The notes beneath the pieces were generated by a model. That model did not search any database, was not told where the DNA came from, and saw only the letters and a list, made by a program, of their open reading frames with translations. 64,000 nt of DNA, taken from the NCBI GenBank assembly GCA_028564675.1, contig JAOVVO010000117.1, positions 91,533 to 155,532 of the forward strand. The letters are read 5' to 3'. The position numbers and the translations under genes are program-made. This document shows positions 26,401-39,200 of this stretch, piece after piece. How positions within the stretch are numbered: position 1 is the first letter of the stretch; every line of letters begins with the position of its first letter. This DNA is from Onchocerca lupi (taxonomy: Eukaryota; Nematoda; Chromadorea; Rhabditida; Onchocercidae).

Positions 26401-28953
26401 GAGTTTTAACTTCGAAATTTATCAAAAAAATCTAGCTTCAGAAAATCAGGTTTCACATTTGTATATATTAATTTCTTGCAGATAAGTAAAAGTTGTTTTT
26501 TCAGGATTATCCTGATTATTATGATGTAATCCGTAAGCCAATTGATCTTACCAAAATCCGGAATCGAATCACATCGAATTATTACGATTCAACTGATGCT
26601 TTAATTAGTGATTTCAATTTAATGTTCGATAATGCTTGTCGCTATAATGAACCGGAGAGTATGATTTATAAGGTTTACTTTTTTTTTTTTTTTTTTTTTC
26701 TATGAGATATTAGAATACGCAAGATATATCCAAAGCATCAAGCAAAGTGGTAAGTAGGGTTCGTAATTCGTACTTTAATAGCTACTGTGCAATTAGATTT
26801 CAGAAGTGATTTGACAACGATTATCCTGAACCGAAAAGCATATATGTCATTATTAATAATAATTGCATAATACTATGAGGCAGTTATGACGCTACTTTTT
26901 TCACTAAGTAATGAGTTCACCACATTCAGAACCAAGAATTTCCTTCACCTGAGATTTATATTGCAGGATGCACTTTCACTGCAGAAACTAATTTTGTTGA
27001 AGAAGCGTGATTTATGTAAAGATAATGCATCAGCAATAAATGTACAGTCGGAAGTGCAAGCGCTTCTTGCCTCAATTCTTATTTCAGTCAATAATCATCA
27101 GGTATTTTGTTTTCACTGCTATAGATTTTAAAAGTTTGTTGAAAAAAGTGCAAGTTGGATACGAACATTAAATTATACTGATGTAAGAATTCATTCAATC
27201 ATACTGATATTTCAAAATTCATGCATATTGAATTGCATTATAGCATGATGCGGATATGTACATTATTTATAATTGTACGCATACGTATTTAAAAATATTG
27301 CATCAAAAATACAACCAGATGTTGACTATATTTCACTTATAAAATTTCAGTGTTAAACTTTTTTCTTAAATTATTGTAGGACTCTGATGGTCGATGTTTC
27401 TCCGATTCTCTGGCTGATTTACCAGGGATGTTACGAAGGAAAGGCGTTGATTTAGAGAACATTCCATTTTCCATCGATGAAATGAAAAGGAATGTTGATA
27501 AGGTAGATATTCCCTTTTTTTTTTTTTCCTACACTTATATTTAAATCCTCTTAGTTTGTAAATTCTGCAAATCTATTCGTTTTTCTTTTTTTTCTTTTTT
27601 TTTTTTTCTAGTACTGTCCAAAGTTTGAAGAAAAATTTGCAATTATGATGGCAGATAAAATACTCCGTAGAACAGTCATGACAGTGGTGTAATTTACATT
27701 AGGACTGATTTCGCATCTCAATGTTGTAGCTGTACATTGAAGCCTTAAAGCCTAATTAATGGAATGAATCAGCATTATTAGCCCATTCGAGAAAATTGGT
27801 ATAGATTTCGTCAGGCACTAAAGTGTATGATTGTTAGGGGATACCAACGATTTCCCTGATATTAAGTTGTTTTTTCTTCAGCTTAAGTATGAAAGTGAGA
27901 TATTTAATAAAAGGATATCACTAGAAAGTGGAGTATATATATAACTTGATTATTTTTAAAGATTTCACATTTTATTACAAATTCGAAAAAAATTTGTTCC
28001 CAGATTTTTTCCAAAATATTCGGTAATTATTGCTTGGAAACTTCTTTTTTGTGCTGAAATTTCATGCATGTATTGTTTTGAAGGGTCGTTATCGTCGTTT
28101 GGATAAGTTTCAAGACGATCTCTTTTTTCTCTTCAACGCAGCAATGGAGCATGCTCATTCTGATTCCCAAGTAAGTTGAAAAATTGTAATATAGAATAAA
28201 AAACTTAGCAAATCTGTTGGGCGACATTCTGTTCTCAAAATTACTGTGTCCTTTAAACAAAGCTGCAACGTATTTATTCGAATATTTAGAGTTATATGCC
28301 AATTTCAACTTTGACAGTTCTACTAAAATAGAGTTGAATCAACCGTGCACTAGAGAAGAAAGTAATCTTAATACGATAAAAAAAAATGCAGCTCTTATTA
28401 TTTTAACTGTTATTGTCAGAACACATGTTGTATTAAAGAGGTATATTCAATACGAGTTTGCGCAAAAAGAGGTGCAGAAATTGTGCCTTTTCTATAAATT
28501 ATCAAAAATATAAAAATAATCAATGTGATGTATATTCTCATCTTAAAAAGCCGAAGATTAGCTTTAGGAGGTTAAAAACAAGAAGAATTCCAGGTAAATT
28601 GACATGGTCAGTTTTACAATAGACTAAAGATATTTCCTGGACTGATGTTTTTGTTGCCAAAATAAGTGATTCAGATGATGCAAGTGCTCCTGAATGCAAT
28701 CATAATGATATGAAAGTCACTGCTCAAGACTAGATGAATAATGATTTTAAAGAAATTAGCTGAACGAAAAATCTCTATATTGCAATTACTGATTTTCCTC
28801 TCTTGTTCTAATTATTTCATATTTTGTGGAAGGAAAAGTTGGCTAGTAATAGAATAAATTATGAGAACATTGGGAAGAAGATCTGTAATGAATTCGGTCT
28901 TCAATGAATTGGTAGATAGTTTTGATTCCCATTAATTAGAGTCGGATATGTTT

Positions 28954-28987
<34 letters not shown>

Positions 28988-30192
28988 TTTTAAATCTGAG
29001 AAACTAATTATTATTTTAACATTTTTAGGTTTTCGAAGATACGATTGAACTTTGGATGTATTATCTGAAAACGCGTGATGATCTGACACGTACTACATTG
29101 CTGTCTCCTGCTCGTTGGTATACGGAAAAAATGTTGTTCACGCATGTGGATAATATTCGGAAGCATAAACTGTTGAAGGAAGCGAAAGATGATGAGGAAA
29201 ATAAAAAATCTGAGACATTGGGGCCAAAGGCGGTAATTTTTTTTTTATATTTTTGAAGTTGAATTTCAACAAAATTTAACTAGAAATAAAATAGCAAAAA
29301 AAAAAAAAAAAAACTACTTAATCTTTTCAAAAGAAGGAAGTTTGGATTTTTATTTGTTCTGATAAAATTTGAAATCTTGGAATTTCTCATTAAGTAATAA
29401 TAGAAATAATGAATACTTATTTTTCATACCAAAGCAAATATATATATAATTTTCACTATCAAAAAATAGGATTGAGTTATAGTAGTCGATCCCCTGTCAG
29501 TACTTTCAAGTGTTTATGTGCCCACTAGTGATATCTATAAAGTTATTATAAAATAGGAATAAGTGATGATAGGTATGGAAAATGAAATCGTTTATCTGTG
29601 CGATTTCTTAACATTCTAATTTCTGCTTTTCTTTTTGGAGTTAATGAAGCAGGGAACTTGAGTAAGGGAACTACTTGAATATTTCGGTGCAATAAACTAT
29701 TTTGAAAATTTAAAACCTTTGGATTGAGTGATAATAAATAACCATGCGAAACTTTGCTGAAATTATTCTGTGAACAATGACAATACAAAATATAGTAAAT
29801 ATAATGAGTAGGGATGGAAATTAGCGTGAATTAATATTCAAAAATTAAAAGAATAAATTTTCAATTATTGCACCAATACTGTGATAAGATATTCTGAATA
29901 AAAATTGTACTTTTACTTTAGGTAGAAATTTAAGCATTAAGGAATTGATTCTTTAGGATGGTGACATTGATCTGGATTCAACTGGACAAGGTGGAATCAT
30001 TTATCGAGTAAATGATTATGCATATGTAGCACCAGCAAGTGAAGAGACAGTGTCCCAACGGCATATTATGAGGATTGAACGGTTGTATCGTGATAGCGAT
30101 GGACAAACATTTGCACGTGGTACTTGGTGCTATCGACCGGAAGAAACATTTCATTTAGCCACCCGAAAATTTTGTGAAAATGTTTGTTTCAT

Positions 30193-30223
<31 letters not shown>

Positions 30224-33200
30224 GATTAATAATATTAGCTCGTTATGTCCATTTAGCATTTAATCAAGTTTATATTTTTCTTTTTTTTTTTTCCTTTTTG
30301 CATTGATTTTATTTCCATACAATTCATTGTAGTTTTTAGAAAGAAAAAGTGTCTGTTCTTCAGGAAGTATTTCTTACGTCCTATTATGATACGATAACGG
30401 TGGATCGTCTTATTGGAAAATGTCACGTTATGCCCGTTCGACAGTTTATGAGACAAATACCAAAAGTATTCATTTTGAAAATTTCAAATAGATAATTCAT
30501 TAATAAAAGTTTTTTGGTCAGGATATTTTTAAAATAGAGATTACAAATCGAAATAGAAGTTCTTTATTTTACGCAGTTGTTTACGAAGAATCATCACGTT
30601 CGAAGAGTATGTGGTGCATATCTGAATTTAATTGGATATTTGATTAATATATTTATAAATTTTAGTATTCTTACTTACTTCCTTGTTTTCTGTGGAAATT
30701 CAGATCGTACAAAAACCTAATTGATAATCAGTCTGAGATATCCGCAATGCTAGTTTAGGGCTTTGAAGATGGCGATATATACGTGTGTGAATGTCGTTAT
30801 ATGGGTCGACAGTTGCATTTCAAGAAATTGAAAGTAATTATCACAGATAACATTTCTGTTTTCTACTTAATATATATAAACTCATTTTTTTTAGTTCTTT
30901 ACTAAAGTTATTCATTCCAAAACAGGTAACATATTCATGTATTGTTGCAGCACTGGCCATACCATTCGGAAGATGAGAAAGTGGAATATATAAAACGAGA
31001 GAAACCTCTAACAACAATAAAACGTGTCACGTCAGTGTTTGCAAGTCGAAAAACATTTCAGACGCAACCGGGTGTGGTAGTTGGCACAAATGATGACGTA
31101 ACTTTTCGAAATTTTATGCAAAAAGAATTCTAGGCAAAACTTTCGTTTTATCAAGGCACGTGAACTTATTGTTGCCAGTGTAAGAATGCAGTTACTTAAA
31201 GGTGTAATGAGGTGAAGCTTTAAAAAAAGGTTAAAATATTTAGTTCTCATAAATTTCCTTTTTTTTTTTTTTTTTAGGAATCTCTTGATTCAGCTTCATC
31301 TTTGGAAGATGATCGTTTGAAAAAATTACCAGCTGTATTGGAAAAGGAAAGAGTAGAAGTTATATGTAATGGTAAATTTTTTTGATGGTTTGTGATTTTT
31401 TTCAGTCAATATTTTAAGATATTATGGCAAAAATTTACCACTTTATCGATTTTCGTTCCCAGTGAAAGAATTTCATAGGCTTAATCCCATTTTTAAGATG
31501 AAATATTTTATACATTATTAAGAAATCAGAATTTCCTCGTGTTCAGAGCTACCGGTATGGCATTAAGCTAGGAAATTGTATTTGAAATAACAAATGCTGC
31601 AATTAGCCACTAGCGATCTTTAATATAAGGGTGAACTTCGTTCAAAAAAAAGATTCGCTGTGAGTTAGGAAAATTTTCTGTCTAACCATGATTTAATAAT
31701 GTTCAGTGTTTCTTCATTAAACACCTTTACTGTGTAGTTAGTTGTTATTGTTTTAAAATTTTAATTGTTTGAAGTTCCTTTTAATTACATGACTTAATTT
31801 TTGCAATGAATGAAACGAAAATTTGGAAAACTTTGTATTTTGAAACACATGTCGGAAATCATTTTCATGTTAGAGATGATTGCGGAGATCAAGATGCTCC
31901 GATCCTGCCCGTTCTTAGTTCTCCCATTGTTTCATAATAAAATGTAGAATTATTCATCGGTTAAGAAAATGATTTTGTCGTAAATGCTCCTTATTTCTAC
32001 TTTTGGATTTTAGACAACTCAAAAGTTACTAATAAATCGATGACCTTTTACGAACAAATGCATTACAATGATCGCTGGTACCAGCTAGGAGATTTTGTTT
32101 ATGTATATAATCCATTGAAAAATCGAAATGCGATTTTACGGGTCGACAAACTGTGGAAAACTGTTGAGTAAGTGATTATCTTTTCATTGTGAAGTTTTAC
32201 ATGATTTATTGTTTCTTGCTTCCATATGGTTTGATAAGTTTTTCCTAGCTCGTAAATTTATTTCCGGTATACCTAGGAAATTTTTTAGGGGTGATGGATT
32301 TTTTTCTGGACCGTACTTCGCACGCCCCCGTGAAATCAAACATGAACCGGCACGGATGTTCTATAAGCAAGAAGTATTTGCAGTCGATCAGCCGGATATA
32401 ACCATTCCACTAGAAAATGTTCAAGGATTTTGCGCAGTAATGCCCATTAAAGAATACACCAAAGGTTTTAGTGCATTTAATAGAATGAATGGATAATTAT
32501 ATGTCACAGTTATTTATGTTAAGTGTTATTCATCTGTATACATCTGGCGAAAACTGGGACTGTAGGAGATTTTGTCTTGGAAAAAACTAGATTAGCTAGC
32601 TAGATCATTGACAATATAATGCTACTTGATGCTTGAAGATAGTGATTTTTTTATTGATATTGACAATATAATGCTACTTGATGCTTGAAGATAGTGATTT
32701 TTTTATTGATAAGAATCTGTTATCAAGTTGTTTATGATTTCAAAATATGAAATTTGAATGCAAGAGAGAAATTTTTATGTCTATTTTTTCAGTCTGAAAT
32801 TTTCTTCATTTTAATCTATCATTTTCCCATTTGGTTCACGTCGAACATATACACTGATAAGAATGAAATATCATGTGTTTTAGAATCCATGAAAATGCTG
32901 AGTATTTGTTTCTTTTTTTAGGGCGACCAACAGAAATTGATGAGTCTGATGTATATGTAGTGGAAAGTAAAGTACGAGGCTATGAAGATGGTGGAAAACG
33001 ATGCAGTTTGACAGGTTGTAAATCATCGCATTATTCATCAACAAAAGTTGCAAATGATTGTGCGGTAGTATCGACAAATGAACAGAAAACATCATCAAAA
33101 GTTGATGTGGATCAATTACCATCAACCGCAAAAACGAAGGCAGAAGATTTTCATTCCAATGCTCCATCTACTTCGAAAGGTATTATTGAACAGTCTATTA

Positions 33201-36200
33201 CAAAATTGGGATCAATGTCGGCTTCATTTTCGAGTATCTCAGTAGATGATGATAGCAGTAGTGGGTCGAATCAGGCTGCAAGCACGATGCGTAATACGCC
33301 TATTTCCGTTGATCAAGAAGAAGCGATGAATGATGCATATGCAAAAAAACTTAAGCATTCTTTAAAGGTAAATTATCCAGTTTTATAAATTCTCATCTTT
33401 CATCGTATCTATTTGCTCCTTTCTTTCACGAGATCTTTCTGGTTTTTTTTTTTTTTTTCTGAAATACTGAAGACCTGCATTACAACCTAATTATATGTGA
33501 TTAGTAAACATAAATAGTAAGACGGTTGCGTGATGAGCTTATCAAGAAATTGATGCGTAACCGAATCCCGTCTCAAATATCTACGTAGTTTCGAAAGTTA
33601 TTCAAAAAAAAAAGAAAAGAAGAAGAAATTCTAGTTTAAACAGCGACTAATTTTCCAGTGTTATTTCGACATCATTTTAAGCTAACTGCAGTTATTGGTT
33701 CAAATGAAAATTCTTACAATCGTTTTGACTTATTCCCTATATCTTTTCTGCAGATATGTTACATGTTCTCCTTCAAGTTTCATAATATAATCGCATCGAA
33801 ATCTTTCGATTTTTACATCACACAGATAAATTTCGTTCAGAGAAGAGAAGAAATACTAATGATGACGAGTAATAGAAATGTCAGGTTGTTTTGGTAGGAG
33901 CCAAATTTCCACCAATTTCACAATTTGATATAGATGAGCAATTGTTTGAAATGTAATAATTTTGATTATGGAGCGCGCGCGCTCATTAGGAATGATGATT
34001 CAACGGGAGATTGCAAATGAAAGAAATGGAATGAGAGGGAACTTATTGGGAATTAAAAAGAGAAAGAGAAAGAGAGGATTTATTGGGAATTAAAGTGTGT
34101 ACACATGTGTCTCTTTGTGTGATGTGGGAAAATGATGCAGAATAGTAAGTACTTCTGATTATGCATATATATATATATATACATATGAAATGTTGGCCAA
34201 ATCGATATTGCTTCCGAAGTAGGGCAGCTGGAAATGGTAGTGGTAGGCTGCGTGTGGTACTCAACGCGATAACCTAACTGAGATGCCTAATACTGAATTA
34301 AGTTATCACGGTATAATCAAATTGCGAACTACTTGCTAAGGATTGCAGATGAAGTGAAAAGACACCGAAATTTTGTAACATACACACACTACATTTCGAA
34401 GATTGGTAGTTCAGAGGAAGAATTAATGTTGTTGATGAGTTACATAATCAACAGGAGAATGAAATTTTATCATACAGAGAGGGAGAGGAAGTCAAGGTTA
34501 GAAAGGGATGACATTGACAAGATATGATGCAATTTGAAGAGAAGTAGACAGAAAATCAGAATTAGTTCTCCCCTCTCTCTTTCTCTTCTCCCGTTTCTGG
34601 AAAGGAAGAAAAGGAGGATATCTCTATATGTGTTGGGTAGATACTACCTCGCTTTTTCATAAAGGAGAAGAGAAGGAGTGGAAGAAGATAGAGAGGGGGA
34701 GGTTGTTAACAATGCAACAAACTATTGATGATGTCTCGGTGCATTGCACCCGCACTCGCACTTGCATACACGCACAACGCACACACACACACACACACAA
34801 ATCTATGTATGAGGCATTCTTGGGAGGTTGGGGAGAGATTGCATTGTGTTCATATAGCAGCAAGTTGTGTAAATCGCTTCCCAACTTGCCCCCAGGACGA
34901 CGAGTCTATCCCTTTTGTTCAAGCTTGTCTGCTGTGTATGTGAGTATTGTGTGCATGTGTATGTGTGTGCATGTACGTGAATGTATATGTCCCCATACAC
35001 ATACACACACACACATGTATCATGAATGGCGGGTTAGGGGTGAAGGAGTAAAGTGTTGTTGACGTTGACGCAGTGGCATAGCCATCGCCGTCAGTAAGTC
35101 AACGCCGTTGTTTGGCGACTAAAAGTGTTATTGACCGACCAATCGTCTAGAAGGAAGAATGGGGATAAGTTGTTAGAGTGTGCATGCATACATATGTGTG
35201 CGAAAAGATTGTTGTTGCTACCATCAATGTTACCATCGCTACCATCACTAACCATACTACCAACAACTAAATGTTGCCGGTTGCTGCCGCCTTATTTCTG
35301 CTAACTACTGTCATCATCATCATCATCATCATCAGCTGAAGCAGTATCTGGATGGACTGCAGTTGCAGTAGGAGTAGAAGAGTTGTCTTCACTACCAAAG
35401 CTTACCGGCGTTTCCTGCACCCTGCACCTTTTTTCTTCCGCCTCTCATCTCCCGTTGTCCTCATCCCCGCTACCTATTGACAAGAGTGACAAGAAGGAGC
35501 ACGAGAGCAGGAGCAAGATGCAATCTTTTCCATGCGACATTGGGCCACACTGCACGTCTAATGCAATCAGCCTGTCAGCCAGACAATAAGAAGCAAAAGC
35601 AACCGGTCAACAGCAACAATAACAACAACAACAACAACAACAACATAGTAGCATAGTAGCAGGCAGCAACAGCGGCACTGATAGCTGCTACCAGCACATA
35701 ATGTAGCGCTATGACCTGTAAATGGATGCAACCTATGGTATTCCTCCTCTAGCGTTCTCGTTGTTGTTGTTGTTTTTGTTGATGTTGTTGTTGTTGTTGT
35801 TTGCATCATCATCGTCATTGTCGTTGTCTCTGCTGATGTAGCTAAATACAACGATGGCTGATGCTGTAGCTGTAGCTATCCTGTGTGACAGACATGTTGC
35901 TAGAGATTCTCTGTATACACATATATATATATATATGTGTGTGTATGTCTGTCCTTTTTTTTTTCATAATATCGGAATTAGTTGTTTACCTGTACACACT
36001 GGAACACTTTTGTTTTTTTTCATTACAGTAATAGTAGTGGTTGTTGTTGTAAGACTGTTATTCTTAATACAGTTGAAATGAATGAGGAAGCAATAACTGT
36101 GAAATAATAGATATAATAATGATGGATACTGTGTGAGAGATATGGTAGAAATGTTTGATACTGTATGACAAAGGAAAAGTAACGATGGTGGTTATTGTAT

Positions 36201-39200
36201 CAAGGAGTAGCATTTTTTAGCAACATGTAGATATAACTGTATGTGTATTTGTTACATCAAGAGTTACGATATTATATATAATAATTATGTTTTGCTACAG
36301 TATAACACGGGAATACTGTGAAAAATGTGGTTATAATGCTGCGAAGCATTTATTAGTGATAATATGTTGATGATGCATAAACACATAAACAAAGTATGTA
36401 ATGCAGTTGATGAAGTAGAAATGAATGAATTTGATAATATACATGTGATAGATAATTTTATTGGCTACAAACTAATTAACCGATGAGATTGCATTATTTT
36501 ATGTTGTTTGAGAATACTATGTGATGGATTATGAGAAATTTAGTGAGTGTGGAAGGAGATTTGATGAATAATATAAGTGATGATTTATTATTCAGATTAA
36601 GTAAAAGGATAAGTTCTTTTTTTTTTTTTTTTTGTATCTCTGATATTGTTAAATCTCTTCAAGATCTTCGTTACATATATCTCTATTCGCAGTGACAGAA
36701 TAATGATTAGTTCATTTTAGCATCAGCAAGCAATAGAATATATTCTTATTCGCGTTATTATTTATTGTTTTACAAATGGAATATTTGTATCTTTCTTTTT
36801 TTTTTTTTTTTTTTCAGACTTATAACTTATCATCGGAAGTCCTGGAACCGGAAATATACTACTTCAAAACTCCAATCGTCATGGAAAAGGTTTGTTTGAG
36901 CTTTTAAGGATTCAATTTGTTTATATATTTAAATCGGAGAAGAAAAAATTTCGTTTGGGGAATTTATATATATATTATTATTATTATTAATAGATTATAT
37001 CATTTCTTTTCTGCATTAATATTTTAGAGATTAAGTTTGATTTGCTCTCATAATTTATACTTCTAGAAAAATCGAATATTTATATTCTCTATTTTTAATT
37101 TGTCAAGTGTATGTATAAAGTTATGCTAACTTTAACAGAGTGGAAAAGAGTTGTTACCGTAAATCTTAAATGATATAGCAGAATTTCATATATTATTGAT
37201 GAGTACATTAAATAAAAAGTGATATTGATGTTAATTTTGGACATTAATTTAAATCTTTGTTCGAACATTTCTCAAAAGTTTTCATTAGTGAGTGTTATTT
37301 AGAAAAAGTAAGGGAAAGGTATCCGCTTCATAGAATTCTACCATCTTGTTAAAAGATTAGAGGCAGGTTTTTAAAAATGCAGTAATATTACTTATCAGCT
37401 AAGCAAATACACTAACAAATATACTTGTTTGGTCTGTTGAATTTTCTCTTGCAAATTAGGAAATTTCAGTTTTATTTAGCTTCAATGATTATGTCAAGAG
37501 GAGGAACACATAAAATAATTAGTGGTCATCGTATCTAAGCAGTAGCCGATAATTTAGCTTGAACTTCTCTTTTGCTAATAAGCTCTCATCTCTTTTCCTT
37601 TCCTCACCTCCTTATCTTTCCTCTTTCCTTATCATTCCATCTTTTCCGTCATTAGTATTTTTCCATTCGCTTACTATTTTCTCTCATTTAATTCACTTCT
37701 ATCTCTTAACAAATATAATAAGCAAAGTATTATTGTATATTAAACGAGCAATGAAAGAAAAAGAAGAAATAATTTTTTTTCATAACATTTAAATACATAA
37801 AAAAATTCCATTTCTAAAATTTTTCATCTGAATAGTTTTTCACAATTAAACCTTAACAAATCTTTCAATTTCAAATATAAAATTGTTTCGTTGTTGTGAA
37901 ATTGTGTAATGAAAAAAAAGAGAGAGAGAAAAGAAAAAAGAATTAGCATGCTATAAAGACTACAATTGAGTTTTCTAATAGAAGGGAGTGGGAGGAGCAG
38001 TGAGAAATATTTCATTTATGATAAAATGAGACGTAACTATTAATTGATTTTGATGGTAAGCTATAATTTTCTTTTCTTTTATCTAATCAGAGTTGTCGTA
38101 AAAAATACTTTTGGGGGGCTAAGAAAGTGGATTAACGAAGATTAGAAGTATGAATGAGAAAATGGAAGCAATGTGACTGATTTTTCGGAAAATCCAATAG
38201 TTGTAGTTCGATATGGAAAAATATATGAATGAGAAGTTAGGCTGATCAGATTGGCAGAGTTCGTGACCTCTCTTTAATGTCAAGTAATATTTCATTTGAC
38301 AAAAAATGCAAGTCCTTATTCGAGTTTAGAAAAACGAAATCTGTCTTTATTGTTTGGGAATCTTCCTAATGAATATAAATACTGTAGTATACTGGAAACA
38401 AAATTCAAGGGAAATAATGATTTGAAATCAATTATTTCTTATTTAATAAGGTTCAAGTGTTGTAGATTTCTTATGTTATATCTAATTTCAAAAAAAAAAA
38501 AAAAATAGTCGAAAATCGATACTAAAAAGTATTAAATACGAGTGACTTTTTTTTTGCAAGGCATTTAAACGATAGTATTCATTCACTTAAAAAATCTGAT
38601 TTTCAGAAAAACAGTGTTTGGAAGTCAAAATCGATAATTGTCTCCCCATCTATATATCTATAATAAATTCTTATTGTTTAGACTATTTTATATAATGAAG
38701 ACTGGAATTAAAAAAGCATGTATATACATATATATATTTCTTTTTATTTTGCAGGAGATGTCACCTTTACTGATGCATGCCGGAAATTCATCAGTGCCAA
38801 TGGAGCCGTTAGATGATATGGATGAAACAGCTTCGGAATCAAATGATGGCACAGAGCATACAGCCGCAACCACTGCTACTCCTGGAAAGGTATTTAAATG
38901 TGAATGTATCATAAATTAAATTCGGTATTTTCCGTGGGAGTCAAAATTTTCTCGATAATGGATCGATGAGATATAGCGTATCCGTAGTTTTCCAGATGGA
39001 GGTCTATGATGTTAGCCACTGAGATGGTAATTTTAGGAATTGGTGACGTGGTTAGCGGCACAGCCAAAACTTAATGCGCGATCCAAAAGTGGTTATATCT
39101 TATTTTCGGCTGAAGTACGAAAAAAGGTGATGCAAGAGAATCCAGAAGCTGGTTTCGGCGAAGTTAGCAAAATTGTAGGCATTGAGGTAATGTATTTGTT

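Noticed and set aside
32880..33167. Minus-strand ORF over pbrm-1 exon 28
   Set aside because: It is a shadow of the Ser/Asp-rich exon on the plus strand.
34628..35062. 144-codon ORF in pbrm-1 intron 28
   Set aside because: It spans (CA)n and GA-rich tracts, has Thr/His/Cys repeats and no homology that I recognise; it is a low-complexity chance frame.
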